A DNA stretch of 34,964 nt from a virus. This document shows, piece after piece, positions 10,601 to 19,555 of this stretch (within the stretch, counting starts at the first letter, position 1; each line of letters begins with the position of its first letter). Position numbers and translations under genes: made by a program. The DNA is taken from positions 1 through 34,964 of IMG/VR virus record IMGVR_UViG_3300031857_000673; one strand, given 5' to 3'. The notes under the pieces are model-generated. The model was not told where the DNA came from, did not search any database, and was given only the letters and a program-made list of their open reading frames with translations.

Positions 10601-12842
10601 GTCTAAATTTAGGCCTCATCACGAATTCTTTGTAAGCAATCGTAGGGGACTCATTCTCCTCCAAGACCACGACAATCTTTTCAAGGTAAGAATTGATGGC
10701 ATTCGTTCTAAGAGACTTACTAAGCTGATTCTCCTCAGTGATTAGATCGATGTATGGAGAAACCTTTCTTATCTTTGACCAACTATCTGATGATTTCACC
10801 AAGATTGAATCAAAGGATTGATTTATTTTGTTTAAGTGTTGGGCATCAAAGATTAAACGATTTCCCTTCTCCTTTGATCCTCCAGAAAAATTAAATAGCT
10901 GTCCAGCAACCTGTGAACCTGTTATAAAGTCTATCTCCATCGCGGAGTAGTCGGCTGCTGATAATGAGACTTTATGTAGAAGATCAAAGTCACCAGCCGC
11001 ATTTGCTTTAATGAAGACTCGATCTTCATATAGGTATGCAGTAAAGGTTCTATTTCGTATTAGATTAAGAGCGGAAGTCAATGCACTCGCGATCTCATTC
11101 TTCTCACCAGTCCCATTGATATAGAAAACATCGTATCCTACTACTCCATCATAGTCGTTGAATCCATAATAATCTCCAGGATTGGGCACAAGTCCATAGT
11201 TGTTAGCTATGGTGATCAAATCATGTTTACCGTTTGAGTCTACTCTAGTTCCGTTTGGGTGGTATATCCTAAACTCATCATAATTTGTGAGAGTTGAATT
11301 TATCTTGATCCCAATGTGAGAATAGCCAGGAACCTTTGTTGACTCTCCTTGGTCCTGTAAGAAAAGAATCCTGCTTTGTCCAAAAAAGAGGCCAAGGTCT
11401 ATTTTTTTATTAGAGAATCTAAATTGCCCAGTATTCAATTCTTTGACTGATGTGCTAGTAGAAGTCAACGGGTCCACTATGTTGAATGAACTAATATATG
11501 AAAACTGATCATCATTCAACTTAACAACCAGGAATTCACCTGAATAGCCCGAGTCTGGACTAACAATAGTTATTAGATCGTCAGTCTCATACCCGTGAGA
11601 GGTTAGAGAGGCAGTAACCAGGTTACCTGATCTAATAAGCTCAGTTAATCTAGGCGAGGAATAGTCTGGAGTGTACGGATCTGTTAATTTAGGTAGATAA
11701 AGCTTACCGTCCTTATCATTAATATAGGTCAAGTACATTGAATCAAGATCAGAGAATAAATCATTGAATTCTGAGATCTTAAGTTCCAAGTTCTTATATG
11801 GAATTATTACACCGTCTGGGTTTTCTTGATAGACAGATACCTCATCTGTCTCAAGATAAGTCTTACGAAGCCTAGGAGTATTTTCCCAAGTAAGACGAGT
11901 ATCGTAACCTCTCTTTAAGTCAATGTCCAGCTTTGATAGCTCAATGGTATTGACGTAAAATCCTACGTATCTATTGAAATCATATTTTTCAGAAGAATCA
12001 TCATTAAAGACGAATTCAAGGTTTAGGATGTTCGGAAAGATCACGCCGGTCCTAGAATAGCCATTCGTTATGTTTTCTTCAAAGAATTTTAGAGGAGATG
12101 ATGTCCTATAAAAATCATAGAGTAATTCTCCCTTAGATCCAAATGATCCCTCGTTTATTATTATTCCGTTCCACGTAGTAAAATCGTCTTGACCAAATGC
12201 CACACTGAGCGGGCTTGTAGGAAAATTGATGTCAGTTACGTAATCTCTAATATATTTCCCAGCCTTAGTTTCAGGACGTAAATCAAAGGTTTTAATTATC
12301 GTTGACTTCTTGAATAGGTCCAGCATGTATTCTCCATTGCTCTGACCTGATTCATAATTCTGACGGATATCATCAAGAGGAAAGTTCGCAGGATCGTTTA
12401 TCTTTAAGATCACGAAAAAATTAGGTATCTTATCCCTAAGATATAAGGGAGCTAGATATGAAAGCCTCTCAGTATATTTCTTAGATGCAAGATATTTTGC
12501 TCCACTAAAATAGTGAGAAAAATCAAATTGGTCCTTGAAATTCTTTGAAGTTTTTGTCGTGTCTACGTTTTCAGAAAGATCAAAGATTATTTCGTTAGGC
12601 GTAGTTCCTCCCTTGAAGAAACGAAAGATGTTTAATGGGTGAGAGATGTTAGAATCAATAGGAAACTTTGAATATGAATCCTTTGATAGCTCTTGATTTG
12701 CTTTTATTGATTCTAACCATAATTCACCAGCCTCGTCTATCGCTATCTTTATGTTTCCTGTTAATTTTGGATTAGTCCTAACTAATCCAAAGCTAGAGTC
12801 ATCAGTTAAAAGCTTAGTATAGAGTAAATTGCGATCTCTCAT
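7629..12842 (-). CDS. giant virion structural protein, 1737 aa
   Basis: The largest gene in the window. The product is soluble-looking and strongly beta-rich, without a signal peptide, membrane helices or obvious enzyme motifs. The N-terminal 350 residues describe a repeated strand-turn pattern (GNIKIAIDEAGELWLESIKAN near the start). Around residues 405-450 there is a small beta module, LVTASLTSHGYETDDLITI followed by GYSGEFLVVKLNDDQFSYI, of a type found repeatedly in phage tail proteins. The remainder is unknown to me. It lies between the fibre gene and the 1192-aa gene, with gaps of 2 and 18 bases, so it is part of the same transcription unit. Position and size suggest a baseplate-periphery or fibre-attachment protein. 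That role is inferred, not seen. Confidence 0.75.
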   Translation of the reverse strand: MRDRNLLYTKLLTDDSSFGLVRTNPKLTGNIKIAIDEAGELWLESIKANQELSKDSYSKFPIDSNISHPLNIFRFFKGGTTPNEIIFDLSENVDTTKTSKNFKDQFDFSHYFSGAKYLASKKYTERLSYLAPLYLRDKIPNFFVILKINDPANFPLDDIRQNYESGQSNGEYMLDLFKKSTIIKTFDLRPETKAGKYIRDYVTDINFPTSPLSVAFGQDDFTTWNGIIINEGSFGSKGELLYDFYRTSSPLKFFEENITNGYSRTGVIFPNILNLEFVFNDDSSEKYDFNRYVGFYVNTIELSKLDIDLKRGYDTRLTWENTPRLRKTYLETDEVSVYQENPDGVIIPYKNLELKISEFNDLFSDLDSMYLTYINDKDGKLYLPKLTDPYTPDYSSPRLTELIRSGNLVTASLTSHGYETDDLITIVSPDSGYSGEFLVVKLNDDQFSYISSFNIVDPLTSTSTSVKELNTGQFRFSNKKIDLGLFFGQSRILFLQDQGESTKVPGYSHIGIKINSTLTNYDEFRIYHPNGTRVDSNGKHDLITIANNYGLVPNPGDYYGFNDYDGVVGYDVFYINGTGEKNEIASALTSALNLIRNRTFTAYLYEDRVFIKANAAGDFDLLHKVSLSAADYSAMEIDFITGSQVAGQLFNFSGGSKEKGNRLIFDAQHLNKINQSFDSILVKSSDSWSKIRKVSPYIDLITEENQLSKSLRTNAINSYLEKIVVVLEENESPTIAYKEFVMRPKFRPSFGFLSFFPIKDIDFDFYSSLYTNFPEIDLYNYYFIPEGANLLEPGIEYTVIGGEIQVNDGTISNYTNGTSFTVTILTKYKTVSGSPLVRYSSDITTAGASLVAPINDQNEELINFPGFSLLKDPEKVVPQNDSEEYKLRLKYLNGVTQTEYDYYKENESLDFALRSKIIPYITKWGIKNGKDSRDNPYRLNTELIFSRNNFSPDHEDRTQNPVNFTHEWFYIESKFNYTNDESTIKLNSNYFDNPLDETLLLSDPDYFINYFTYTPTFSGNEVGETQIRYSNVFKNRAGQYEAFFKGFKLTLKDVTDPNVFGADGKPVAKDSTTRFEDYKFSCILKPVKENILDQTQPPIKYKVIEHQEFKFIVVVIEIAIGQIADIENYWKEVQAVPTLTTVNNQNYSNPTYVTELGSVLPFESINGDYRVSFDSNSVSNLTHTLLYSLKNKKYNVILNNFSTIKMGSKLSLANGIPGDGTIKRLKNNNTPNYSGFLTDDVSMPTTSTFITIRDLVTGFDLFIDEFVGINPQSLSPIAGSAEQFLIYDSTTSLGLSTPSNVPPDYVSPYNVLPTGSTSLINSYYIFRIVSGGEKYFEKLFEKISFGRFKQYINSLDPFIEYYSYSLDSTGNPVLSSNPNFYLEILDQSGIEKINQVISIPTERVPVQFSQLDSIGFDYELATLPSTYILNRYKGEYEPIVRNSISFKSNFTFTKNQIADLELGNVKLNGNISSIFTVHNFNHIKVADNAILELESDDTYDAKYQRINEIAIGQADYFLLRGNWDWGFHFRYSNKNQYSPVSGALRVEEDESFVSKLITLPEFIELENFQVVNVAENADLSTIDIDQVEMVVKETPIQVEGYINVSNALTRYFIEDGISAKFNEFLINSNEYIGNFNSIEDYVRAYTDANILKLYEIYENAFFFKENASLVSTITQSQTNPNTIEFVFLNDQQRFTQGYDLLKALQINKRERLVLKFNFSKKPGKGLSISPKIKIKFI

Positions 12843-12850
12843 GAATCATG

Positions 12851-12863
12851 TAAATTTTTATTA
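12851..12863 (-). promoter_or_regulatory. AT-rich TAATAAAAATTTA box before the 1737-aa gene
   Basis: The minus strand reads TAATAAAAATTTA, beginning inside the stop codon of the 1192-aa gene and ending 8 bases before the ATG at 12842. It matches the box before the 700-aa gene (18561-18572) over its first ten bases. It could be a late-promoter core or an A-rich ribosome-recruiting leader. Confidence 0.25.
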
Positions 12864-15800
12864 GAAGCTAGATCGAACTCCTCTACTTTGAACTAATGGC
12901 GAGTCTAATGATGTCTCTTTGATGTATTGAGCATCCACCTTAAGGTCAAAGGAAAAAGGAGACTCATCTTTAATGATGATGTCGATTCCAATCTTCTTAG
13001 AATATTTTATATTAGTTAAAGTAGATGTGGTTCTATATCCACCAACATATCCTAACTTGTCCGACGCTCTAAACTGAAAGAGCACAGGAATGTTTATTGA
13101 GTTTTCTTCGCCAAACTTGATGATTTTACTTGATCTTGCTGGAAAATTACCCTCAACTGATACTGATTCATAGTTTGTAGGATACATGTAAAGATATGCT
13201 CCACATGTATACTTTCCTACCAAGTACTTATCATTGTTTTTAAATCCTAGTTTGATTGGATAATGAGAATCGTCTTTATCTGTTACGTTATTTGTAGGAA
13301 TGACTGGTGTTGTTCTACTTGCTTGCTTGTAATATTCTACACCAAAGGCATTTGTATTCTCTGAAGTAGAGGTCTCAAAGTGTAGTGCATGAGAAAAAGG
13401 TAAGTATTCCTGGTTAGCGGTTAATGGAATTGCTAAACTCGATCCAAAATCAGGTCTAAACACTTCTGCAATATTACCTATCGCAAAAGAGGGTCCACAC
13501 AATGTTGGAATCTCAGGATGATCTTTACTTACGCAAAACTCAGTAAGATATCCACCGCCGTTTGCTGTGACCGGAATCGCACTAGTCGTTCCATTCCAAA
13601 TTCTAGAGTCAGTAGATGTTCCTGTTACACCAGAATATTGTGGATTGAATGGAAGGTAGTGTCCCCAGTTAACCGGCACAAAGTTAGTAGTGTTAACTGT
13701 TTGTCCCTGATAAGTATAGGCAGCTGTAAAATAAGTACCAAAACCAGTCGAAGGATCGCCTGGAGAATATACTTCTTCAGAAAGTCCATAGTCTCTTACT
13801 CTTGAATGAATAAACTGACTCATTACCTGACCTGATTGAGCGCCTGCTCTCTGCTTAAAGTTTCCTAGTTGAGGAGTCGGATTTGAGTTTACTCCGATAG
13901 GAACGATATCGTATCTTCTATTGACATGATAGTCATTGTCTGGGTTACCGCTTGGGTTAGACGTAGTCGAAAGTTGGCCTATTCCTCCAAAGAGAAGAGA
14001 AACTAGTTCTAAGTTAGTAGCAGAAGTGTTTTGTATTGAAACTGCGTACTGTTTAGTAATTATATCTCCCTCATTGTAAATCACAGTCCCACCGGTCGTG
14101 TCCTTAATTAAGTCTTTATAGAATCCTCCAAATAGAGATATTGTATCTCCATTAGAAACGTCTAAGGAGTTTCCTTCAGAATCTATCACCCGAACCTTTA
14201 TTGCTCCACGATCAGTAGTGATAGACTGTTGAATTCCATCCAGCGTTGCCTGTAGAGACTTTAGCTTTTGATATAGATCAACGACATTTCCTTCACTTGT
14301 GAAAAAGCCGCTTGATATGTCTTCTGCAATGTGAGAATAAAACTTATCTCCCTGAGTAAATTGATTTGCAGTATGAATATCAAGACCCTTAGAATTCAAA
14401 TTATTTTCAAAGTCTATCCTAACCTTTTCAGCAAAAGCTTTTTGTGAGACTAACGTAGCCTCTTCTTCAGATTGAATTGAAGCTGGAAACTGTATTTGAA
14501 CTGAATTTGACCATACTGATTCCACTGGATTAGTCGGCCATCCTGCCTCAGAAAGAGACTTTACTTGGATCTCAACTATCTCTCCTTTACGAATAGGTAT
14601 GCTTAACTGATTTGTGTTTACTGCGTCTGCGTCATTTAAGATCTCATCTACCCAAACATATAAACCTGTTTCAGGATCCAACTCTTTTACTCGAGGTCTA
14701 GTAAGTTCCTCTGTCCATGGAGAAAAAGTAGCAGTCTTGGTAGCTCCATCGCTATCAATGAATGGCTGCTGAGTAGCATTAGGTTGAGTGCCGCTTAGAC
14801 TTAAGTAACGATATCTATACTTGAATTGAACGACTTGTTGAGGTCCATACTTTGTGACCTTTGCGTCTGGAATCTGCCAAAATCCTCGAACTCTATATTT
14901 TTTCTTTACGATAAATTGAGGAGTCGTTGAAAGTTGTAAACTAATATTATTAACTAGTGTAGAAAGAGCGGTGACTTTTTCATTCCTAGAATTTAGTGAC
15001 TGAGTTAACTGTTTTTGTAAACGCTTGGCTTCCTTGTCAGTTTTAGCAACTGTTGTGATGGTTGATTTAATTGAATCAATTTTCTTATTTAATTCATCAA
15101 CTTCTTGCTGTAAAGCCGCTTTTTCTTTTATGTTGTTATTTAACTCTGTGACGTTTTTATCATCTTGAATGTGAGCATCTACCTGTATTACTGAGAAATT
15201 ACTCTCAAATAAGTTTGGAGAAGAAGGAATCTCACCAATGATCGTAGGAACAGTTTTTTCCTTAGCTAAGTTCAATAGAATCAGTCCAAAGTCAGAAACA
15301 AAATTATTGTAATAGTCCTCTAAAGTAGATGAGCTATTGTCTACTAACGGAATTGTAAGCTCGTTTGTGTATACTCCAAAACCTTTTGAAAAGCCATCAA
15401 TCGTTAAGTTCTTTGCTTTACTTACTGGCTTTACAAATATCACCTCACGTTCGTTGAATCCAACGTTTACTGGAAGCTCAGGAACCCTATATGGAGAAGG
15501 TTTTACTCGTAAAATGCTTGCACCTATCGTGATCGCGTCTGTTCCAAAGATCTTTTCAAGAACGACTTCAGTATCAGTAGTGCTGATTGATGCGACTCTA
15601 TATTCAGAATCACCAGTGGTGATTAGTACATCACCAATTGATAGAAACTTTGTGTTTTGTACTCCAGCGACGATATCAGTATAGTTTAGAGTACTAAGCT
15701 TATATCTTCTTCTTACTGTAGAAACAGTCTGTCCACTAGTAAGAGTCTGATTTCCCTCTTCCTCAAGTATCTTTATCACATCGAATGATCCTTGATATCT

Positions 15801-16439
15801 ATTGACTGCTACCGCTAGGTCAACAACAGTATCATCCTCAAAATAATCGATTGCATTTTCATCTAAATCTAGCTTTAACGCATCGACATTGATGTTGTTA
15901 CTTCCTTTGTAATTAGTATCAAAGAAAGCAGCTGCATCATCATCATTTGCTGCGTTGATTATGATTCTTTTGACTACGAATTGATCGATATCATCAGTTA
16001 AGATTGAAGTGATATCTACATTCACATAGAGAAGAGGATTCAGGAAAGATTCAAAGAACCAGTTGTTCTTTACTTTAAATGAGTTAGGAACGGTGAACGT
16101 TGAATTTTGAACCTGCTCTAGGTCTTGTATCAGCTGTGAAGTCTTTTTTAATTCAAACTTACGAACGTCTCCGTTTGAAGACTTGATACCGATCACATCA
16201 CTGTTTGCTGAGATTAAGACATCAAACTTAGAGTTAATGTCTTCGATCTTTCCTTTTAGGTAGCCAAATGATGGAACAGTTATATTCACAGCACTGCCGT
16301 CTGACTTAGTTTGAGAGACCGTTACGTTTTCTGATTGTGACTCAAGGATGTTCTGTAAGCTATACAAGAATGAGTTCATGTTGTCGATGTCAACAACAAG
16401 TCTCTGTAAAACGTCAGATAGAGTATGTTTAGTATCCAT
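12861..16439 (-). CDS. virion structural protein with coiled coils and an FN3-like domain, 1192 aa
   Basis: The N-terminus (DVLQRLVVDIDNMNSFLYSL) is helical and could oligomerise. Residues about 420-500 form a long heptad-like coiled coil (KAALQQEVDELNKKIDSIKS, then KRLQKQLTQSLNSRNEK). Residues about 500-655 look like an FN3-type beta sandwich: KYRVRGFW, FKYRYRYLSLSG, VEIQVKSLSEAGWP and SVWSNSVQIQFP. A second helical region follows near 670-740, then a beta-rich C-terminus. These parts fit a large baseplate or connector protein, but no T4 counterpart is clear to me. It lies 8 bases downstream of the 700-aa gene and 18 bases upstream of the 1737-aa gene. The leader before the ATG is purine-rich (AAGATAAGAAGATAA). 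Confidence 0.75.
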   Translation of the reverse strand: MDTKHTLSDVLQRLVVDIDNMNSFLYSLQNILESQSENVTVSQTKSDGSAVNITVPSFGYLKGKIEDINSKFDVLISANSDVIGIKSSNGDVRKFELKKTSQLIQDLEQVQNSTFTVPNSFKVKNNWFFESFLNPLLYVNVDITSILTDDIDQFVVKRIIINAANDDDAAAFFDTNYKGSNNINVDALKLDLDENAIDYFEDDTVVDLAVAVNRYQGSFDVIKILEEEGNQTLTSGQTVSTVRRRYKLSTLNYTDIVAGVQNTKFLSIGDVLITTGDSEYRVASISTTDTEVVLEKIFGTDAITIGASILRVKPSPYRVPELPVNVGFNEREVIFVKPVSKAKNLTIDGFSKGFGVYTNELTIPLVDNSSSTLEDYYNNFVSDFGLILLNLAKEKTVPTIIGEIPSSPNLFESNFSVIQVDAHIQDDKNVTELNNNIKEKAALQQEVDELNKKIDSIKSTITTVAKTDKEAKRLQKQLTQSLNSRNEKVTALSTLVNNISLQLSTTPQFIVKKKYRVRGFWQIPDAKVTKYGPQQVVQFKYRYRYLSLSGTQPNATQQPFIDSDGATKTATFSPWTEELTRPRVKELDPETGLYVWVDEILNDADAVNTNQLSIPIRKGEIVEIQVKSLSEAGWPTNPVESVWSNSVQIQFPASIQSEEEATLVSQKAFAEKVRIDFENNLNSKGLDIHTANQFTQGDKFYSHIAEDISSGFFTSEGNVVDLYQKLKSLQATLDGIQQSITTDRGAIKVRVIDSEGNSLDVSNGDTISLFGGFYKDLIKDTTGGTVIYNEGDIITKQYAVSIQNTSATNLELVSLLFGGIGQLSTTSNPSGNPDNDYHVNRRYDIVPIGVNSNPTPQLGNFKQRAGAQSGQVMSQFIHSRVRDYGLSEEVYSPGDPSTGFGTYFTAAYTYQGQTVNTTNFVPVNWGHYLPFNPQYSGVTGTSTDSRIWNGTTSAIPVTANGGGYLTEFCVSKDHPEIPTLCGPSFAIGNIAEVFRPDFGSSLAIPLTANQEYLPFSHALHFETSTSENTNAFGVEYYKQASRTTPVIPTNNVTDKDDSHYPIKLGFKNNDKYLVGKYTCGAYLYMYPTNYESVSVEGNFPARSSKIIKFGEENSINIPVLFQFRASDKLGYVGGYRTTSTLTNIKYSKKIGIDIIIKDESPFSFDLKVDAQYIKETSLDSPLVQSRGVRSSF

Positions 16440-16447
16440 TTATCTTC

Positions 16448-18550
16448 TTATCTTATTTTGTCCACTCTAAAGGTGAATAGTGTGCTGTCCAAACAGATTA
16501 TGTCAAAAATAGGGGCATTTTGAGAAGGGGTGAAATCAAGATCAGTAAGGACTGATATTAGGACACCATATTCTCCGTTATTGCTCCTATTTAGAGCATC
16601 TGTGTATATCTTAACGTCATAGACGCTAGGTTCTAATTGATCTTCAAAGACTAGTCTTAATATCTGACCTTTTCTCCATTCAAACTTAGTATCGTCTATG
16701 AATATCTGAAGATCTCTTGAAAGAACTATCGGCGTTCCTGAGTTCTGATGAACATAATAGTTCGTGAAAGTAGATAACTCAAGAACATTGTTTGTGAACA
16801 CGTTTCTCAATGAGGTATCAGATATGTTATAGTATTGTGTCGAATTGATTATTCTAGCAATATTTGGAGTTCGACGGTCGACTGATATGCCCAATCCTGG
16901 TCGAATTGCATCTAGATCATATGACACAGTAACATTAGTGTCTCCATTTAAGATAGAATCAAGCTTAGTATTAGTATTGTCTATCATGTTCATGATCACA
17001 CCAGTGTTATCAAATATCGCTTGATTTTCGATTAATGAAGTCTCCAAATCAGTTATCCTAGCTGAAAGTTCAGCTGAATTAGTATCATTGAGCATGAGAT
17101 CTTTAAGATTATTGACCTCCTGTTGTAATGACTCTATCTCTAAGAGCTTGTCGTTAAATCTAGTCTGTAACTGTTTAAACTCAGTCAAAACATCAGTGAA
17201 TAGCTCTAGAGAAAAGGTAGAGTAATCGTTTATTGACTTCTCTATCTTAGTATCCTCAGCCGACGTGTCAAGCTTGAGATTTAACTTAAATGAAAAGGCA
17301 TTACCGTTTGTCTTATTTAGAGGGTCCGGTTTGTACTTAGAAATAGGCGGAATCTCAAATTCTAATCCAGACTGTTGTATTCTATCTAAGAATAGTACAC
17401 CATATAGGTTGGTTCGTATGTCTATTGGAACCCCTGAAGCATCTACGTTATTTGGATCGTATACATCATAGTACACTAAGATCGCATTGAATTCAAAGTC
17501 ACGATTTGCTACGTAATCATTGAATTGTGAAAATACTTTTATCTCAGGATTTTCACTGGCTAGTTTGTAATTAGCTAAATCAAAGTCTAGAGATATTCCG
17601 TCTAATGTGGTTCTAGGATATTCGACGGATGTTATTCCTAACTGTTTTAGAACGTATTGATCAGTCGCAACATCGTATACACCAGTGTTATTGTAATTAT
17701 CTGTGTAGTAGGCGTTATTGATCGTCTTATTGAACCAATTACCTGGAGCGTATGCACCAGTATATGAATTTTTAATTTGAGTAAACACGCTCTGATCGTC
17801 AAGATCGTAAAAGGCCTTTATTGAAAGCCCAAATGGGTGAGTCTCATTGTATCTTCTTCCAGAGAGATACTCAATGTTTAGAGGATCAATTGGAGAATTA
17901 GCAATCGTCATGTTTGGAAAGTAATTGAAATCACTAACTGATTTAAACAGGACGTGAGGCGTTGTACCAACATTCGTTGGCACGTGAATATAGACCTCAG
18001 TGTAAGAGTTGGCAGCCGATGCTAGTGAGTTAACAACGTCAATGTCCCCGATGTATTTTACTACACGGTTATAGGTAGAAGTCGTCTCAGGTTTTTCAAC
18101 GAATCTCTTCTCTGTTCCAAGAACATTTATGTTCTTTTCTAAGGTATTTGCATCTTGAAAGCGAACTGCTCCTAATTCTTTTAACCACTTCCAAAAGACT
18201 CTTTCAGAAACAGTCAGTCTCTCGTTTCTTTTGTATTGTGGCCTACTTAATAATAATGCCTCAAGGTTAAGGGCATAGTTTTGAAAACTCTCAGCTAAGT
18301 TAACGTTATTATCGGGATTTAATCCCTCAATCAGTGGAGTTTCTCCTGGGGCAGCAAACTGTATCTTGTTGTCAGTCGCTAGAGAATTTGGTTCGCCGAT
18401 CTCAGGTATTCTTAATAGGGCAAACTTGGAAAAACGTACAGCACCCTCACTGTTACTTAAGGTGATATTAATATCCTCAAGCGCGCTTTGAAAGTTGTAA
18501 AATATTCCCTTTTTATTCTGAACTGGCTTTATTAAAGGAGTTACTGCCAT
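16448..18550 (-). CDS. putative baseplate-associated structural protein with coiled coil, 700 aa
   Basis: Residues 1-130 are a mixed domain containing VSERVFWKWLKELGAVRF. Residues 180-430 are beta-rich and aspartate/asparagine-rich, ending in LEFEIPPISKYKPDP. Residues about 445-535 form a clear coiled coil (LTEFKQLQTRFNDKLLEIES, QQEVNNLKDLML, ITDLETSLIENQ). Residues 545-700 are a beta domain. There are no catalytic motifs. It sits between the 318-aa and 1192-aa structural genes in one continuous minus-strand unit. A baseplate-wedge role is suggested by the neighbouring gp7-like gene; a gp8- or gp10-type function is possible, but I see no diagnostic similarity. The leader is almost pure A with a few T and G. 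Confidence 0.75.
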   Translation of the reverse strand: MAVTPLIKPVQNKKGIFYNFQSALEDINITLSNSEGAVRFSKFALLRIPEIGEPNSLATDNKIQFAAPGETPLIEGLNPDNNVNLAESFQNYALNLEALLLSRPQYKRNERLTVSERVFWKWLKELGAVRFQDANTLEKNINVLGTEKRFVEKPETTSTYNRVVKYIGDIDVVNSLASAANSYTEVYIHVPTNVGTTPHVLFKSVSDFNYFPNMTIANSPIDPLNIEYLSGRRYNETHPFGLSIKAFYDLDDQSVFTQIKNSYTGAYAPGNWFNKTINNAYYTDNYNNTGVYDVATDQYVLKQLGITSVEYPRTTLDGISLDFDLANYKLASENPEIKVFSQFNDYVANRDFEFNAILVYYDVYDPNNVDASGVPIDIRTNLYGVLFLDRIQQSGLEFEIPPISKYKPDPLNKTNGNAFSFKLNLKLDTSAEDTKIEKSINDYSTFSLELFTDVLTEFKQLQTRFNDKLLEIESLQQEVNNLKDLMLNDTNSAELSARITDLETSLIENQAIFDNTGVIMNMIDNTNTKLDSILNGDTNVTVSYDLDAIRPGLGISVDRRTPNIARIINSTQYYNISDTSLRNVFTNNVLELSTFTNYYVHQNSGTPIVLSRDLQIFIDDTKFEWRKGQILRLVFEDQLEPSVYDVKIYTDALNRSNNGEYGVLISVLTDLDFTPSQNAPIFDIICLDSTLFTFRVDKIR

Positions 18551-18560
18551 TTACTTTTTT

Positions 18561-18572
18561 TTATTTTTATTA
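18561..18572 (-). promoter_or_regulatory. AT-rich TAATAAAAATAA box before the 700-aa gene
   Basis: The minus strand reads TAATAAAAATAA, 10 bases upstream of the ATG at 18550 and overlapping the stop codon of the 318-aa gene. It is similar to boxes before four other structural genes. Late-promoter core or A-rich leader are both possible. Confidence 0.25.
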
Positions 18573-19526
18573 GAATTGCTCCATTCCTACCGCGCCGGTG
18601 ATCAAGAGACGATCGTTTGTTAATTCATCTAGGATATAAAGCAGTGAAGCATTACTTCCATACGCAGATAAAGTGGTATTAGGAATCACTGTACTTGCAG
18701 GATTTACTCCCAATGAGAAGCTTCCATCATGTAAGATGATTGGAGAGCTAGTATTTTGATTCGTTCCAGCCTTTATGTAAACCGGTAAGGATGCACCGTT
18801 TACTGCGGTAAGGATTGATGTGAGGTTAACGTCCTCAACAACATCGACGATGTGAATAGTATACCTAGCATTTGGTGCTGGTGGGTTAGTCGCATCGAAA
18901 TCAATATAGAGCGCGATATTAGTGATTGTTCCAATGATGTTACCAACTCCATCGTATACTGGAGGTATGTTCGGTGAAGTCACCGCTTTCAACTTAACAA
19001 ATATGTTCTGTCTAGAAGTATTAGTTAATGTGATTGTCGCTTTAGCTTCGGAACCATTTGCAGCAAGGTCCAATACAACAGATTCTTTTGATTCAATCAC
19101 GCTTGACTTAAAGTTCACAGTTGAATTAAACTCAGATGGGCCGTTAAATGATGAAGCGTCTGTCACTATCATGTCGTTAACGTTCAACTCATTTAAGCTA
19201 GTTATCGCATTAACATTAAGCAAGTCAACAGTAAAGATAGATTCGTTTAGACCGTTTTTTTCCAATTTTGCGATAATTTGGTTTGGAGTACCGGTCTGAT
19301 AGATGATTCCCTGATCCTGTAGAATGACTGATTGCGTCTTGATAAAATTTATCGCGTTATCAGTTCCTATTGAGAGAGAATTCACGTCTATCTCCAAGTT
19401 ATTGATAAGATCCTCTAATTTAGCCTGTAGAAGTAGGTCATTTGCGTTACTGATGGTTGCGATGTCCGTCACAAAATTAGTAAGCAAGATCTCTTGGATC
19501 GGTAAAGAAACTGGTGTAAATGCCAT
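18570..19526 (-). CDS. fibre-like virion protein, 318 aa
   Basis: The N-terminal 60 residues are helical (IATISNANDLLLQAKLEDLI), likely a short trimerising coiled coil. The middle contains repeated short beta turns (SLNELNVNDMIVTDASSFNG, then EFNSTVNFKSSVI), a pattern seen in phage fibre shafts. Residues about 150-250 form a beta-sandwich-like section (KATITLTNTSRQNIFVKLKA), followed by a tip ending LLITGAVGMEQF. No enzymatic residues are seen. It is 29 bases downstream of the gp7-like gene and 19 bases upstream of the 700-aa gene. It could be a short fibre or a baseplate spoke; the exact role is not determined. Confidence 0.7.
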   Translation of the reverse strand: MAFTPVSLPIQEILLTNFVTDIATISNANDLLLQAKLEDLINNLEIDVNSLSIGTDNAINFIKTQSVILQDQGIIYQTGTPNQIIAKLEKNGLNESIFTVDLLNVNAITSLNELNVNDMIVTDASSFNGPSEFNSTVNFKSSVIESKESVVLDLAANGSEAKATITLTNTSRQNIFVKLKAVTSPNIPPVYDGVGNIIGTITNIALYIDFDATNPPAPNARYTIHIVDVVEDVNLTSILTAVNGASLPVYIKAGTNQNTSSPIILHDGSFSLGVNPASTVIPNTTLSAYGSNASLLYILDELTNDRLLITGAVGMEQF

Positions 19527-19544
19527 TTCAATTAATTATTTTTA

Positions 19545-19555
19545 GTTATTTATTA
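19545..19555 (-). promoter_or_regulatory. candidate late promoter box TAATAAATAAC (318-aa gene)
   Basis: The minus strand reads TAATAAATAAC with its proximal edge 18 bases upstream of the ATG at 19526. The identical 11-mer lies 20 bases upstream of the gp7-like gene (22645-22655). The core AATAAATA differs by one base from the T4 late promoter TATAAATA, and the window encodes a gp55-type late sigma factor. Function is inferred. Confidence 0.4.
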
